Positions 63,572 through 64,000 of a DNA stretch of 64,000 nucleotides are shown here, one piece after another. The first letter of the stretch is position 1; each line of letters opens with the position of its first letter. Both the position numbers and the translations under genes were made by a program. The DNA is taken from NCBI GenBank assembly GCA_029936425.1, contig JAPYSU010000001.1, positions 319,556-383,555 of the forward strand, written 5' to 3'. Below the pieces are notes generated by a model. The model worked only from the letters and a program-made list of their open reading frames with translations, did no database searches and was not told where the DNA came from. Source of the DNA: Litorimonas sp. Its GTDB lineage: Bacteria > Pseudomonadota > Alphaproteobacteria > Caulobacterales > Maricaulaceae.

Positions 63572-63634
63572 AGCCTGAGAGTCGCATGGATTGCTCCTCA
63601 CCCCACCGCCATCTTACCATCCGAACGACGCACC

Positions 63635-64000
63635 GCGAAGCGGGGTTAGTGAGGATGCGGCCGACCTCTCAACTCCTTAGTCACACCGACGCAGGCGAAG
63701 CCTGCCCGGTGCAAGTGCCTTATGCTTGGCGTCTTGATCTGTAGAAGACGTTTTTCGCTGAACCGACAAGGCACTTATACCGGGCGACCCGAGGGTCGCG
63801 TCGGTATGACAGCTTGTGATAGAGATTTCATAATTGCTCACGCCTTTCGTCCCGCTGCCCATCTGGGGGTCAGCCTTTGCGTTCGTCCTTGAATAAAGTG
63901 GACTGCCCGCGGGGTCGGTATCCTTGCCGGAGACCGAATTTGGTAATGTTTCGCAAGGGCCAAGCCCCGCGGCAGCGGTTTTATCGCAGCGGCCTTGCAA
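63635..64000 (-). repeat. Long dispersed repeat, copy 2 (cut by window end)
   Basis: This is the inverted second copy of the element at 35075-35441. The palindromic core is at 63680-63810, 131 bp as in copy 1, and the conserved structured block runs to the end of the window, where the match continues. Only two differences are seen in about 100 bp of that block. The gene-free stretch 63572-64000 holds no other feature except a partial palindrome piece at 63584-63597. The frame open on the minus strand is not supported as a protein. Confidence 0.8.

Noticed and set aside
63677..64000. Open frame of 107 codons at the window end
   Set aside because: It covers repeat copy 2 and is not kept in frame in copy 1, so it is unlikely to be a protein.

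Overview
The window looks like a chromosomal segment of a roughly 50 % GC alphaproteobacterium, most likely from the Caulobacterales/Hyphomonadaceae/Parvularcula side of the class. The best evidence is a conserved block at 38-54 kb: argH, an LptM-type lipoprotein, lysA, a TIGR02302 protein, an MJ0042 zinc-ribbon/DUF3426 protein, ftsE, ftsX, a DUF218 protein, a TyrA-type dehydrogenase, a chorismate mutase-like protein and a methyltransferase. DUF1289, DUF1365, DUF2805, a Caulobacter-type TonB receptor and one exact CtrA-like box agree with this. No tRNA, rRNA, CRISPR array, prophage or insertion sequence was recognised.

Layout. 0-3.5 kb: lipid and phosphoester enzymes (metallophosphoesterase fragment, diacylglycerol-kinase-like protein, EEP phosphatase/nuclease, cardiolipin synthase). 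3.5-7.8 kb: a tightly coupled four-gene operon with an AfsA-like hotdog protein, an FAD oxidoreductase, a HemN/HemW-like radical SAM enzyme and an alpha/beta hydrolase. It looks like an undescribed small-molecule or lipid pathway and is the most interesting locus here. 7.8-19.4 kb: central metabolism (galE, glpD, gluconate permease and kinase, a class V aminotransferase, L-serine dehydratase, an M28 peptidase lipoprotein, glmS). 19.5-24.4 kb: stress and lipid modification (DUF892 protein; cyclopropane synthase/DUF1365/FAD enzyme operon; EF-hand lipoprotein). 24.4-31.5 kb: an acyltransferase-3 protein divergent from a membrane-bound LytTR regulator, a TonB-dependent receptor with a secreted partner, and folE.

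31.6-38.6 kb: cysS, then a 1.2 kb gene-free repeat island. The 3' half of cysS carries a sharply bounded AT-rich segment (32 % GC against about 62 % on either side) covering the region expected to be the DALR domain. The island holds a palindromic repeat, a candidate 6S-like RNA, a long repeat whose inverted second copy ends the window, and a dense run of perfect hairpins ahead of a terminator. Small envelope and stress genes follow (SpoIIAA-like, outer-membrane, DUF1328, EF-hand, HNH).

38.5-64 kb: the arginine/lysine/FtsEX/aromatic block, a PAS-GGDEF-EAL protein, a surface-polysaccharide group (two GT2 enzymes, a GT39 enzyme, an O-antigen-ligase-like protein), thrS, yidD, and a small GIY-YIG protein lying between repeats. 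Genes are densely packed, with many 1-13 bp overlaps within operons and several convergent 3' overlaps. All functional names come from motif reading by eye; no database search was run.
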